Below, in pieces: positions 23,701 through 38,700 of a stretch of DNA of 64,000 nucleotides (positions are counted from its first letter, which is position 1; the number at the start of each line of letters is the position of its first letter). The stretch is from Delphinapterus leucas (taxonomy: Eukaryota > Chordata > Mammalia > Artiodactyla > Monodontidae): the NCBI RefSeq assembly GCF_002288925.2, contig NW_022098043.1, forward strand, positions 3,890,263-3,954,262. Reading direction: 5' to 3'. A program made the position numbers and the translations under genes. The notes beneath the pieces were generated by a model. It was not told the DNA's origin. It did not search any database and saw nothing but the letters and a program-made list of their open reading frames with translations.

Positions 23701-26700
23701 TTTAACTTTTTAATGTCTTGTTCCAGCCTAGGAGAAGGAGAAACACAGCATCTTCATCACTGACAGGCCAACCCGGGGCCTCTGTGGGAGACCCTGGCTG
23801 AAGTCCCTGACTGCTGGGTGGCCGGTGGAGCACCCTGCCAGCAGCTCCTGACATCAACGCAACTCCCGTCTGCAATCAGCCTTCGAATCAGTGCTTCCGC
23901 CTGGGTCTCCCCCTTCCCACCAGAGGGTAACTTTTGATTTCCCCCCAAATATTTGTGAACACTGACAGGTGAAGATGGTGCTTGTGAGTATCTGAGCTGC
24001 TAATAAAGGAGGAGGGGAAGGCAGAGGGAGGGTGCCTGAAGGGCATGGTCCCCTCTCCACTGGTGAATTCCCCATGCCCCTCAGCAAGGGAGATATGCTA
24101 GTAACAACCAGCTCAGGACCCACATGCTTTGAGATATCCTGATAGATCAGAGTCTACTGTCTGAGATTCCCTCCCACCATGGGCCTAGAAGAAAACAGTG
24201 TCTGAGGCAGCCTCCTGAAACTGCTAGCATCCTTGCTAAATGGTGTTCACGCTTATGGTGACTGTGACAGAAGAGCTCACTAGACTCAACAACAATGAAA
24301 AAAGGAACAAATTACATGATCTACGAATCACAAGAAAACTCAATCTGTGAAATGAAGCTTATCTTTTCAATTCCTTACTCCTGTTCCATCTATTTTCTTT
24401 AATGCAGTAATAGTTTCACTTTAAGTGATACGTATTGGGGAGCTATTATATGCACATGTAGGACTGAAAAGGGTCAACAAAGAATATAAAGTTAAGCCCC
24501 CTTCTTCATGAGAGGACTTTACAATTTCACTAGAGGCCAATAAAGAGACATTTAAAATGATTAAACCATAATACAGGAAGGCCATGGTTAAAAACATGCT
24601 AAAGGGAGTAACTAATATTTAATGAGAACTTACATGCCAGGCACTGTTCCATAGGTTTTAATGGTACAAACGCATTTAATCTGTACAACTATGAGCTAAA
24701 TTGAATAACCTTGGCAATTATTAGTCCCATTTTTACAGATGAAGAAATTTAGATTCAGGAAAGGTTCCAGCCCAAGGTCACACAGGCAGCCTAGCTCTAG
24801 ACTCCACTCTCTTCTCCAGCAGGCCAAACTGTGGCTCTATCAGCCACAGCATGGCATGGGGAGAAGTGTCGCATGAGTTCTGAGGAGAGAAGATGGGAAA
24901 TGAGTTGGGCCTCGAAAGTTGGGCAGGATTTGGAGAAGCAGAAGGGGAGGAGAAGGCATTCTAAACAAGGGGAAAACATGCTCAAAAGCTCAAAGGTAGC
25001 AACAGCCACAGGCATTTGGAGGCAGAGCAATCAGTCTGGCCTCTGAGGAAGGCTTGTACTCTGGGAACAGGGTGAGAAAGGATAGAAGGGACCTGGCAGA
25101 TTAGACCATGGAGAACGGCACTCAAGTTCAGGCCAAGGATGACTGCCAGGTGAGACTCAGAAGACACCTTTTCCTACAAACTTACAGTAGGCAAAAGTCA
25201 GTTAGCTCTGAAGAGACTCTTGTGCATTTCACTAATCCAACACACCAACAGAACCAAGAATTCTGGAGGGCAATGGTGATCTCTCCTTGGAACTGCCAGG
25301 TCCATAGACTAGGTCCTTACAGATATGTTTTATGAAGCACGAAATCCCCAGGGCCCATCAATCACAGTGATCAACACTTACTAAATACATGTATCGGTTG
25401 CCTGGCATTCCTTAGAAAACCAAAGAGCAGCTTTATTTACCTGTCTTACCTTTAGCCAATTGAAACAAAATCTCAAAACCAAAAAGTCATGAAACATCAA
25501 TGGTTAGCTCCCAGGCCCAGTAGCCAGTCCCCCTGTCCAGTGCCTGGGAACACGGACTAGAGACTCTGTGTTCCAGAAGAGCTGCCGGGTCTCCTGACAC
25601 AGCTCGCTCCCCAGGGAAGCGTCACAAATGGACATCATGCCACACTTTCCCTATTGCCAGGGTTATTCCAGTTGAATGTACTCCCGGAACTGTTCTAAAC
25701 AATTACCGACTGGCATTTATACCATCCCCACACCGTCACTCATTCACCCGAAGTTACCCAAGGGATATTTTCTAAAACAGGTCGATGCTGTCAGGTTATC
25801 CTCATTAAGAAGTTTGGCTGAAAAATGTGTTAGGTAATTTATCTTTTTTGAGAAGTCGGTTTCACAGCCCGAGGGCTGCATTTTTAGTAAAAAGGATGAG
25901 CTTTAAGAAGAGACTAGGGACTTAGCAAGGTTTAGAAACGGGGTATAGGATCAGGATTCTCGACTCAGCTCTGGAGCCAGCTCTGCGACCCTGGACAAGG
26001 CATATAACCTTTCAGGACTCAGTTTCCCCATCTGAGGCAAACGATCTCTAAAGTTCCTCCCAGCTTGGTCTAGGATTTCTAGGCCTGACACACTTACCAC
26101 TGGCTGTTGATCTGCTCCTTCAGATTAGCAACCTAAGCTGTATCATATGCAGAGGCCCAGGAATCAAGTTCCACACAACCAGCCACTGGGGCAAAGCATA
26201 TGCCGCAGTTGGGAATGAAAGAAAAATTAAATCTGCGAAGTCTAGATGTCAAGAATTTTGAAGTTATTACTTTTTTAGAGTTTTTAACCTATAAAAGCCA
26301 AATTTCCTACCATGAACTAAGAATAACAATTTCTGAATGAAACTTTAGAGCTCTTTGAAAAATGTAAAAAAACCAAGGAGTTAGTGCAGTTAGGAGAGCA
26401 AAGTGTGCAAAAATATCTAGAGTGTAACTTCTGGAGATCGCAGAACACTAAACAATATTTTTGGTGTGTAGAACTATGAAAATTTTATCAAAGACATATA
26501 GCAGCACAATACAAGAAAAATAAAGTGACGTGGTTTCAAGGGTGTGTTCACTTTTTGAAAATTCATAAGTTGTACACTTAAGATTTGAGCACTTTTGTGG
26601 ATGTGTGTTATACTTCAATAAAAAGCTTATTTTCAAAAATTAAATAACTTAAGTTCACAAGGCACAGAATTAAAATGCTTCAGGATTTTCATAACTGTTG

Positions 26701-29700
26701 CCATTGCTTCTGTAAAACTCTGAATGACTGTTTTCCAAACAGTTGCAGCAAACCTGTTAGTTAACACAGCATTCCTCAGTTTAAGGAACACTGGTCTACA
26801 GGAAACTGCATGACAACATGTAAGATAACTTAATGTGCTAAATGGTAAATTCTCAGTAACTTTTAAAATTTATTAGGGGAAACTTTTCATTGTCTCTCTG
26901 CAGAAAGCATTAATTTAATGTTGAACGTTCACTATATTTTAAATCTTAACTGAGGTAGGTGGTAAAATGATTTACAAACCCTTATTGGATTTATGTTTTT
27001 ATTGCAAAAGTGATACCCAGTCAAAATAAAAAACTGCATACAACAGAAAAGTATAAAGAATAAACATGTAAATAACTCATAACCCTTTCATCCAGACAGA
27101 AACACTATTTGTATTTGGTTTACTTCATTTCTGCATGTCTTTTTCTTTCTCTTTCTTAACACATGTAAACATTTTTCATATTGCTGAGAGGGTATCACAT
27201 GTATAGTTTACATAGCTTAAGCACCTTTCCACACGATTAGAAACTTTTCACAAACAACTTAATTGCTGCATAATATTACACTGCACAGAGGAACTGTACT
27301 CCCAATCCCCGCATGTGCTCAATAAAAAATGTATACATGAGTCTTTAAAGAATTACATGAATTAGTAAGTTGAACTGAATCGAGCCAGTCAAGTACCAGG
27401 GGCATTTATTAGACAGATAACTACTACTTGTCATAATGGTAAACTTAACCCTTTTGTGCTGAAGGTCAATACTTACTAGGTAAAATGCAGATATATAATT
27501 TATTGCTGTGAAACACCAAGAAGTACTGATTAAATGGTGTTAAGAGGTTAATGCAAAATCTTCAAATGTATTCATGGGATTTTACTAAAATGTCGATAGC
27601 TGCAACCTAAATTTGAAGCACGTGGCCAGGAAGACAATGAGGCAGAAGTAATAGTTTATAACCCTTAAAACTAATTTCAGTAAATAGGAATCAAAAGAAA
27701 GCAGGAAAAAATTTCATCTCCAAGCTCAAATCCATTTATCAGAGCTAAATCCTATTCTCCTCCCTACACAATAGAAGATTAAGGGATAAAAGAGAATTTT
27801 CCTCCAGCAGAACTATAAACTCATCCAAAAAAGAGAAATAATGGGTCAGACAGATCTTAACCAAACTTTGGTAAGGCTTCGGCAGGAAATAAACATACTC
27901 CCTCCTTGCCCAACTCCCGTGGCGCTAGTCACCCTTACGAAGGCTGTCCAGTAGTGCTGCCACTTGGCACACAGACAGGGCCCACAGCAAAGCTGAAGTC
28001 TATGCGTCCAATAAATATGTCTGTCTGGGCCCAATCAGACAAACCAGGGGTCTAATCAACTCAGAATGTTACCTGTTAGGTCCAGGCACCTTTCCGAGCC
28101 ACTTTACTGATAAAATTTTAAATCAACTTCTAAACTTGTAAGCTACCTCTAAACTCCAGCAGAGCACCTAACTCACAAGCAAGAGGTGGGGCCCCTGGAG
28201 CAGCCCTTCCTCAGGGCTCCACTCGCCGGCCCAGCTGACTTCAGAGCAAAACTGCCAAGCTGAGGAACACTCTTACCCACTCCAAACCTCAACTCTACCT
28301 CATCTCCTCCCTCATTCCACCCAGCTAAGGTACGCTATAATGTAAATGGTTGCTAATTATTTAATTTTAAGGGAAAAAGTTACATTTTAATAAGGGGTAA
28401 TTTCCTAGCTGACCAAAAGAATGAAGCTCAAACCTGAGTCTTTCAAGGCAGGCTAAGTAAGAAAAATATCTTTGAGCATCTTGAAGCACACCTGGTAGTA
28501 AAACAAAGTACAGTATTCAAGTGTCAGCTTTTAGTTGAAAGAGGTATTGTTAAGCATCTGAAAAGGTAGGGAGATATTTATGTCTAAGTGTTTGTAATCC
28601 TTATCTTTGTGAATTACTTGAATTACAGCCACAGTGCTATGACTTCATTGAAAGTTTAAAAGTCTCCAATGTGTAGAGCCAGTACCTTCATGTTTTTATA
28701 AAGCCTGAGGCTTTATGAGGCCTGACTGAGAACACAGAAGAACTTTAAGACTTTGGGGCAGGAAACTGCCCCAGGAAGCAAGTCCTGCGAAAAAGAGGGA
28801 GATCTTTTCTCAGCCAGGACTTCACCTACGGATGACTCCATACCCATTCCAGAAAACGACCTAAGTGTATATTTCTATGGGTTGCCAGCTTGACCCCATG
28901 AGGCCCTCAGGAAGATAAGGAGCCTCGGCTCTGCTGGTTATCTCTGAGCTCTAAGAAGCTGTGACAGAGATGCTGTAGGCCTTGCATGACAACACAGGAC
29001 TTAAGAGTGCTGCTTACCACGTAAGAAAAGGGGCTTCAGAAGGTCACCTTCAAACGATACAGCCAAGTGACTGAAAGATGAGTTTTTTTCACAAACCCAT
29101 CATACCAGCCAAAACGACCCGCTCCTTGTTTCCAGACATCTTCTGCCTTTAATTATACCACCCCTCCCTCCTGGAGGAATGGCCTCCAATTTTCAAGTCT
29201 CACTCATTCGAGACCCACTTAAAAAATAAAAACAAAAACCAAACTCTCCACCATGAGGTGCTGATTTCCCTCTCCTTCTGAAATCTGAAAGCCCTTACTG
29301 TTGGTGTTTCTGGTTTGGCACTAAACCATTTCCCTGTGCTGTTTTTACATTTGTTTTGGTTTTTAATATTTTCCTGTGTATATATCTTATTTCTAAAGAG
29401 CCTATAAGTTCTCTGAAGCCAGGGACTGGCGGTGCTCTAAAATTAGAAGCTGGAAGTGTATTTCTAAAGTTTCTTCCAACCCTTCCAAGACCATGTCTCT
29501 AACTCTCGCTCTGTGTCCATTTCCTCAGTGCTTAGATTAGAACAGGGTTAGCGTTATGATATATGAGGCTCTGGAAACAACCTATCTACAGAAGGCCGCC
29601 AGATTTTTAGTTTCAATAGTGGCTGAAGGAGACCGGGGTAAAGGGGCATTTGCTTATCAGGAAGGCAGGTGCACATGAAAAGACTGAATGAAGATGGGAA

Positions 29701-32700
29701 TAAAGACACAGACCTACTAGAGCATGGACTTGAGGATATGGGGAGGTGAGAGAGTGGCATGGACATATATACACTACCAAACGTAAAATAGATAGCTAGT
29801 GGGAAGCAGCCGCTTGGCACAGGGAGATCAGCTCAGTGCTTTGTGACCACCTAGAGGGGTGGGATAGGGAGGGTGGGAGGGAGGGAGGTGCAAGAGGGAA
29901 GAGATGTGGGAATATATGTATATGTATAACTGATTCACTTTGTTACAAAGCAGAAACTAACACACCATTGTAAAGCAATTATACTCCAATAAAGATGTTT
30001 AAAAAAAAAAAAAAGACTGAATGAAGAGCAACTGCTTTATCTCGCTAAGTACCTAATTCCATTAGGAGATCCCCTGGCATAGGTTAATCATACAAGACAA
30101 AACTTGTTTAGGGACCACACAGCTGTCTATGCAGGAAACTGAGCTCATAAATCAAAGCTCTGTCCCCAAAAGAAATACTGTTTACCTTCTCCACCAACTC
30201 CTTCCCTTCCCCCCTTTCCAGGTCATTCACCCTGACAGGCTGGGTAGCATGGGTCACTCACATAAAAACATGAATGTCTTTCATCTTAAGTGAGGCCTAC
30301 ACTGACTTGAAGCTGCTCTAGTATATCCTATAAACCACAACTTTGGAAATAAGGAAATGAAGCTGCCTCTCTGTCTCTGGTTACTGTCTGGTTAGCTGTC
30401 TCACTCTGGTTACTACAATTGCTTACCAGGCACAAGTATCCAAAAATAAGCAACAGCCTGATTACCTGATTGCTAGGTGAAACCATAATACAAAGTACCT
30501 TATGTCTCTGCTCCCTAATCTGTCAAACACATTCATTTTCATTAAGGAACACAGAGAAGGAAAGGAAATCTAGAGGATTTCACTGGCCATTCACGGAATA
30601 GAAAACTGACTTCTTGAAGCCCTTTAAGAATAAAGCTATGGGTGCCATGAACTAGTATATTTAATAAGGTCCTTAAAAGATGTAGTCAGATATGATACTT
30701 TGTATCAAAAAAGTCTTTAAAATGTTCATATCTGTTAATACATCATCCCTCTCCCACACTGGAGATACACACAAAGATTTGTGTAAAAGTGTGTTTGTTG
30801 CAGCATTATTTATAATAAGAAAAAAAAAAGCAGGAACACAAATATTCAACAGAAGAGTGGCTAAATAAATTGTATCTTCATGTGTCTGACTGACATGCCA
30901 CCATTAAAAAACCATTGGGGTCTTCCCTGGTGGCACAGTGGTTAAGAATCCGCCTGCCAATGCAGGGGACATGGGTTCAAGCCCTGGCCTGGGAAGATCC
31001 CACATGGTGCGGAGCACTAAGCCTGTGCGCCACAATTACTGAGCCTGCGAGCCACAACTACTGAGCCCACGTGCCACAACTACTGAAGCCCACGCGCCTA
31101 GAGCCCGCGCTCCACAACAAGAGAAGCCACTGTGATGAGAAGCCCATGCACCGTAATGAAGAGTAGCCCCCGCTCGCCGCAACTAGAGAAAGCCCACATG
31201 TAGCAACAAACTCAACACAGCCAAAAAAATAATAAACAAATTAATTTTTAAAAAAACCACTGAGGAAGGATATTCAATGACATGGGAGAATGCTCATGAT
31301 ATAGTCAGTGAAAAAGACAATTACAAAACATTATACATAGTATGAGCTTCGTTTTGTGAAAATATGTATGTATGCAAGAGAAAAAAAGACTGAGAGGATA
31401 TACATTAAGATAGTGGGGCTTCCCTGGTGGCGCAGTGGTTGAGAGTCCACCTGCTGATGCAGGGGACACGGGTTCATGCCCCAGTCCAGGAGGATCCCAC
31501 ATGCCGCGGAGCGGCTGGGCCCGTGAGCCATGGCCGCTGAACCTGTGCGTCCGGAGCCTGTGGTCCGCAGAGGGAGAGGCCACGGCAGTGAGAGGCCTAC
31601 AAACCGCAAAAAAAAAAAAAAAAAAAAAAAAGATAGTGGCCACCTCTTCTTTATTTTCAAAATTGGAAGTAATCAACAGCTTATTTTTAACATTTTAATT
31701 ATCATTTTATGATCGGGAGAAAAGTTATTTCAAAAGAGGAAGCTGTTAATTTGCTTTCCATGGCTTTTCAACATTCACTGTTACTCTTAGATTTGCCCAT
31801 GTCACAGGCCAGTTTCAGAAATAATCTGAAAGCCTTAGGGAAAACCCAACTCTTTCACTTCCTAAACTTTTTAGGTCACTCCAAGGAAGGCGAACTTAAT
31901 TTTCTGAAGTAGAAGACACCTCAGTTCCTAAATCTACATCAACTACCTGTACTTCCCATTCATCAGTTCCTATCAAAGCAATAGTTTGTCTAAATCTAGA
32001 TTCTAGAGCTGCAGTTTATGGCCCTGCCCTGGCTCCCTGTAAAAGAAGAGAGCAGGCATCACTCTGACATCAGCCTTGACAGTATACACACGTTACAGGG
32101 GATGGTGCTGGGAGGTCCAGATTCTAAACTGGCTGGTCTGTGAAATCTGCAAATAACCACTGTCCATGTCCCCTGTTTCGGTGTATTTTATGCTCCAAGA
32201 ACATGGCAGAAAAACACCTTGGTGTGGAGTAAGTCACCTGCCTTAGACACAGGAGGCCTCTATACCGTATGGTTTGAGGAACACCAGAGACCCAAACTAC
32301 CCTTCTTACCATAATGCTGTCCCCTCTCCTTCTAAGTGGTCTGAAGGCCTCACGGTCAGGTGTGAGGATGCAACAAAAAAGGTGGCAGTCTTTGACTCTG
32401 GAGGGGCACTGTCAACAGGTGCATGTTTTCCAGGAGCACACAGAACTCAAGGACAGGAGAAGGCAAAAAGTTCCCATTAATACATGGCAGCTCAGTTCAT
32501 GGGAATTACCAGATTGCCCCTAACTACAAGTCCTTCCTGCAGGAGTCCAGTTTTTGACTGGTGGGGTCAGTGGGGGATGGAACAAAATACAAGAGTAACA
32601 GGAAGGGTCAGGTGCAGAGGTTACAGACTGGTGAGCCAATCCGGCCCATGAACATGTTTGTTTCACTCTCCTCCACATGATGTAAAAATAAATGTTGTGG

Positions 32701-35700
32701 AACTGTGAGATTTCACATAAAGACACCTATTTTGGCATCTCCTCTGAATATCAGAAGATTTAGCAACACTGGGCCTGCAACCCCACAGCAACACCTGGCT
32801 GGGCCGTCTGGAAGGGCATGTGCTTCCCAACTCCCACGTGCCGGGTGCAGTACTGAGTACGAACGATGCCAACCCCGGCCCCCTGCTCACGCCTGTGCCC
32901 TGCCTCGCTCCTGTACGTGCCGGAGTCCGCAACACCCTCTCTAGAGCCAGGGGGACAGTAAGGGCAGTGGTCCTTTCCAGTTCATTATACTGTTTCTGTT
33001 TCAAATCTGTTACAACACTCTACCAAGAAAGGTGAAACGTGCCTTACGAGAGAGAGGAGTTGTCATTCTTTCCATAAAAAAGAAACTAAAACTTGCTTTA
33101 ATTCTGAGAGTCCCAGCTGACTAGAAAAGAGGTCTAAGAGATCCCAGAGAGATTTGCACAGACTGAAGTATACCCACACTGGCGGTCAAAGTACTCAAAT
33201 AGCCAGTCTCTAAATGGTAGTGTGAGTAACATTTAAAGAATACAGTTCCTTTTTCTTGGAGTTCCGCCCCTTCAGGGAATCCACCCCTAATTCCCTTAGC
33301 TGGAAATCTCAGTTCGTTATGTGCCAGCAGGGGTACTGACTCAGAATTTAACACAACATTTTATAGTAGTTCCTTCTGAATTCTAGGGAGGAAACTTTCT
33401 AGCTGGCTAATCAGAAATCCCTGTTTTAGAATAAACTCTCAGTACTCAACATAAAAATGTTTCTAATGTGGATTCTCCCCACCAAATAATTTGTGTTATT
33501 TCATAATTTATCCATACAACATAGATAATGATCTTTTTTGATCACCTGGATATGCAGACTAAGTAAACTGCTGGCTTAAATTCATTAATGCCTAGCTTCT
33601 AAAGTGCTGCTTGGTTTTCAAGTCACAAAATAGGCCTGCTTAAGTATAAAATTATCATGCTTCTATTACCACATTTATATCCCAGACTATTATAGTTTTA
33701 AATCACTGCAATGGTTAAAATAAATTCAAACTATATTATGAATTAATATAATAAACAAAGCTAACCAAATAAAACCTACAGGTACCTTAAATATTATGAG
33801 CATGGCAGAAAATGAAAATAAATCAGGTCCAACAATGTATATCTGCTCAGAAACAATGCTAGACTAATATAAATCAAAAACATGTTTCCACAGAGACACT
33901 GAACTTACTAATAAATAGAAATATGGCTGTACTACTTTTCTTTTCACTTAATAATTTCCAAAGCATTTATTTTCACTTAATAATTTCCAAAATATTTAGT
34001 AGCAGCTATATCCAACATATTTAATCTAATTCTTTCTGAAATGTCATGTATTTTTACTAAATTTACCTCTCAGCTAGAAATGATACTGTTACAAGTAAAT
34101 GGTCAAATGCACCTGTGGAAGCGGAAAGGCCTACTTTGGCAGCCACCACTCACAAGGAGAGTGTCAGGCAAGTCACTGTGCAGCACAGGTTGTCAATGCA
34201 GGTGACAGGTAGCACACGTAGGGAAAGCAGCCAGGGTAAAGCCCCAAAGCCCCAATCACTGTCTTCCAAGGTCATATTTTCTTCCACAAACTATTCCTGA
34301 CACACAGCAAAATGTATTCAAATGCAAAAGAAAACAAACAAAGATACCATTTTCTCTTTGGCACCAGAGATGACATACAAGCAGTCAATGCATTTTCTAA
34401 CCAGGGGGATTTCCTTGGAGGGAAGTTTGGAAACATGGAATCTAAGCTCTCTCTCCAGCTACCACAAAGACAAAGAGAATGGCTAGAGCTAAGGGGGAAG
34501 AGAGAAGGCAAGACCCACCAGGCAAGACCCACCAGGAAAGATGAATAAGACAAGGCAAACTGAGATTTCCTCCGAGTTCTTGGCTGACATGTGGCTTGTG
34601 CCTAGATTCCTTGGCCCTGAGGAACAACCAACCCACTGGCAGAGCAAATGGCTTTTTCAAAAGTCCCTTGGAGGAGTTTTCTCCTCTTGCCCTTGTAACT
34701 TCCAGAAATTCTTAAACCTCCTCACAGCCTGGAAAAAAGTCCTGACAGAGTACTTGATTTTAAAACTTTCTGGGAAATACCAAGGAAAAGGGCTTAGAGT
34801 GGAAAGTCCTTCTATTTTTTAGAAATAAAATCAGTAACAACTTACTCAAGAACAACAAATAGTTTGACACTGGATGGCAGGTCCTTGGCCTGGTCTAATG
34901 TAATATTTAGGTTTTCCACCTTCAAAAGCCTTTGAGTTGCACTGCACTGCATCTTTCCTCCCCCTGCCCCCATCTAGTATTTTCCCTGCACAAAGGTAAT
35001 ATTCATTCAACAAGTATTTACTGAGCATCTACCCTGTGGCAATCACTGTGTACTGTGGCAGACAAGAAAAAAGGAGGTCCCTGCCCTCGTCGAGCTTACA
35101 TTCTTTTATGGGCATAATAAGCCCGTGTAAAAATTCAAAGTATGTAGAAATAGACATTGTAGAAAGTAAACATCTCCTATAATCAGCTACAATTGACCAT
35201 TTGGTGTATACTATTTCAAATAATTTTCTGTGTATGTAAGAATCATACCTAACCATATTTTGTTAATGGTTCATACCATATGATCTGTTTTGCTATTTCC
35301 GCCCCTTTAACAATCAATGTTGGGGTGTTTCCATTACCTTCTTTTAAGATGAGTTTCCACCTTTCAAGAGACTCCTTTGTAACCTTCCCCACTTAAACTA
35401 CAGTGATTTCCCACGTAGGACTCTTTAGGGACTTGGGAGAGGGCTGGAAAGGTCTATAAAAGGCCACCTCCCCCTGGAGTACCTGTCTCAGGGAATGCTC
35501 GTGGGCTCTTCCTCTGGAATTGACTGCTCTGTCTTGTTTCTTTCCCATAGTCAGGTCTCAACTTTGGATTCTACCCTCGCTTTGTGCCTACAATCTCTAA
35601 GATGACAAAACAGGGGCTTCTTGGATTATCTTTACTTTTCTCTTTTGCACAGCTATTCACACCAAAATCATACTGAACCCACTGATTATTAAAAATCAGT

Positions 35701-38700
35701 ATCTAAAAATATGGCCATTTGCTTTCAATGGGTACATAATTTTTAATTGTGTGTAGACACCTTAAAATGTGGGAAATGAAAAATAGGAAGTAGTGTAAAC
35801 TGTCTGTTGTTTTTCCCCCAACAGCAAGACCACACTAAGTAGCCTTCTATAAGGCAGAGGTTACATGACAATCTCAAATGTTGGTGTCTGGAGACAAGAT
35901 TAAATGCAGAAGTACAAAGACTGAGAACTGCTAGCCAAACCACCTGAGCAATCTGTGGCATCAGCAAATCCTGTCAAAGAAGAAAGTTGGCTGTTGTTAG
36001 CTTTTGCTGTCTTCGTCCCCCTTAAGAAAAACATAAAATCATAAAACATAAACACAAGGTTTATATGGGCTAGAAAGTGGAATGAAGACCAGTGACATTT
36101 TGCTCACCTACCAGCTTAACCTAGAAAGAGCTGAGTCACAAATATTCATATCACAGCTACTAAAAACACAATCAATATACTCACGGATGGATCAGAACAC
36201 TATTTATAAAGTATGTTGTCATTAATCTATATGATCCCAAAATATTTCCCTAAGACCCAGATCTAGTAATATAAGTTAGTTCCTGGGTATGAGTGTAAGT
36301 TAAACACTCCTCAGTGTCGGTGAATGAGTTAAAATGTCTTAAAGTGCTTCTCTATCCCTCCTCTCCTCCTCCCTCCCCTCTGAGTCAGGCCTATCACACT
36401 TGCTTAGTGATTACTGGAAAAATCCTGATACACGTTTTCTCCTTTTCTCCCAAGGCTCTCAAGTCTCCAAATAAGCAGAACTGTATGAACAAACTAACTT
36501 ATAAGTAATAACATTTTGGTGTGCTTAAAATAACCAAAGGAATTCAGAGAGGAAAAAAGAATGACTTTTCAATATATGAAAACATATCCCAGATTTCCAC
36601 TTTCCCCTGAGGAAAACGCACCCCCACCCTCACCCTCAGAACTTACCACTATGGCCACGCCCACACCCCAGCACCTCAGGCCTTCAAAGCAGTCACTGGT
36701 GGCCTTTCCTCAGGGTAAGTTGATCGTTACATCCCCAATCCTAAATTTTCCAATTCAAGGCTCTTTGCTCTGCTGCTGTCAAGCTAGGCCTACCCCGGAT
36801 TTATTCCTAAAGGGCAAATTTCCTGCTGGGTGGCTCTAGGCTATCTGAAGCTGTACCCAAGCTTTCAAGGGTACGAGTGGATGGCCCCCTTCTGTTCAGA
36901 AATAAGTACACCCCTGTGTCTTTGGCAAGAGCAAGAATTTTTAAAACACTTAAAAGAGCATATCTCTAGAAAAATGTAAAATTAAATGAATTCTAAGCAT
37001 TTCTTCTGTAGATTTTAGCCACGAGAGCATAAAACTTAGCTCTGGAGCCAATCCTTATGTCAGCTTTAGCTGTGTGTGCATTTAAAACAAAAACACAAAA
37101 ACACAAAATGTTTTTAAAAAACAGAAAAATAAAGCAGGTTGATAAAACTTTTTTTTTAAGCAGCATGGTATAACAGCAAAGGCAGAAGTCAAGAAATTTC
37201 GGTTCCGGTCCTGGTAACTACCACTCTAGCTGGGTTACTTGGACTAGCCATTTACTGTTGTAAGGCTTGTTTACTTTTCTGCTAAAAAGACAGGGCTGGG
37301 GAGGCTGGTCTAACTGTCTCTTAGAACTCTTGCAGTTCCAAAAAAAACACCCATCATTCTAAATTCTACTCAGTTTTGTCAAATGCATCTCTACTAGGCA
37401 AACTGTGGATACTTTTCCTTCATGACTCTTCACACCAAACATTATTCAACTATGTTAAAGAGTTGATATCTTATTAAGAATAAGCACTAGAAACAAGAAA
37501 GGTTAATCTTCTGTCTTGAACACAAAAAACAAAGAAAGAAAAGGCGGGATGGAAATAAACCAAGAAGAGACTTTTGCTTCCACATTTCTACAGAATATGG
37601 ATCACTTTACATTTTGTACTCAGTTTTAAATTCTCTCCCTTAACCAGGAAATTGAAACAAGTAACAAACCCCAACAAGAAACCCCACAGTCTTGGGCTGT
37701 ATTTGAGAGGGAGCTTTGTGCCAAGTACAAACAAAAGTGTTGGCTCTTCTGCTTGTAGGCCCTGAAACTACAGGAAAGCAGCTCAGGTGTCGCACCCTGA
37801 CCTGCCGGATCTTAGAGTGACCACTGAATGATCACACACACCTGCCATGGAATATTCCACATCAAGTGAAAACCAGTGTTAGGCTAAATTGGGAAAATGA
37901 TTTCAATATAATTTAGGTGAAAAAAGCAGGACACAAAAACTACACAAACACAGCGAACAAACTTATGGATACCAATGGGGGAAGGAGGGGGTGGGATGAA
38001 TTGGGAGATTGGGATTGACATATATACACTACTATGTATAAAAAAGACAACTAATGAGAACCTACTGTACAGCACAGGGAACTCTACTCAATGCTCTGTG
38101 ATGACCTAAATAGGAAGGCAATCTAAAAGAGGGGATATATGTATACATATAACTGATTCACTTTGCTGTACAGCAGAAACTAACACAACACTGTAAAGCA
38201 ACTATACTCCAATACAAATTAATAAAAAAACCCTACACAAACACTATGGCCCCAACTATATAACTTTAGTTGATGAAATACAACAAAAATTTAACAGTGA
38301 TTTGTGTCATATATTTCCTCCTTTTTCCACCTAAGTTTTCTATAATTTTTTCACACTTAAAATATTTTAAATTTGACCACTGAAGAAAAAATTGAGCAAA
38401 CCTCACTCTAATTTACAGGATTCCTTTCTAACCCAGCACTTACTTAAAATAACTGATCTTCCTTATTGCTTTTTTGTTTATGTCTAGCAGTTTTTTCCAC
38501 GTCAGAATTAAAAATATTTTTCGCCACCAATATTATAAGTCTGTTTCTAAATAACTTGGGTAAAGAATTCAGAAATCAAGCTGGCAGAAATTGGGCCATT
38601 TTGTAAGATATGTATTTCTCAAACCAAAAGAGGACTTTGGAGTGGCTTTAGCAAGTTCCCAAACTTTTCCTGGGAAGGAGCCTACAGGCAACACTTACTG

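Larger units (their letters stand above)
30690..31700 (+). repeat. Old L1-related repeat interrupted by two CHR SINEs
   Basis: 'gttgcagcattatttataat' and 'acagaagagtggctaaataa' before 30918, and 'ggatattcaatgacatggga' after 31257, read as one old LINE 3' region. Two SINEs (30918-31248 and 31417-31629) sit inside it. Confidence 0.6.
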
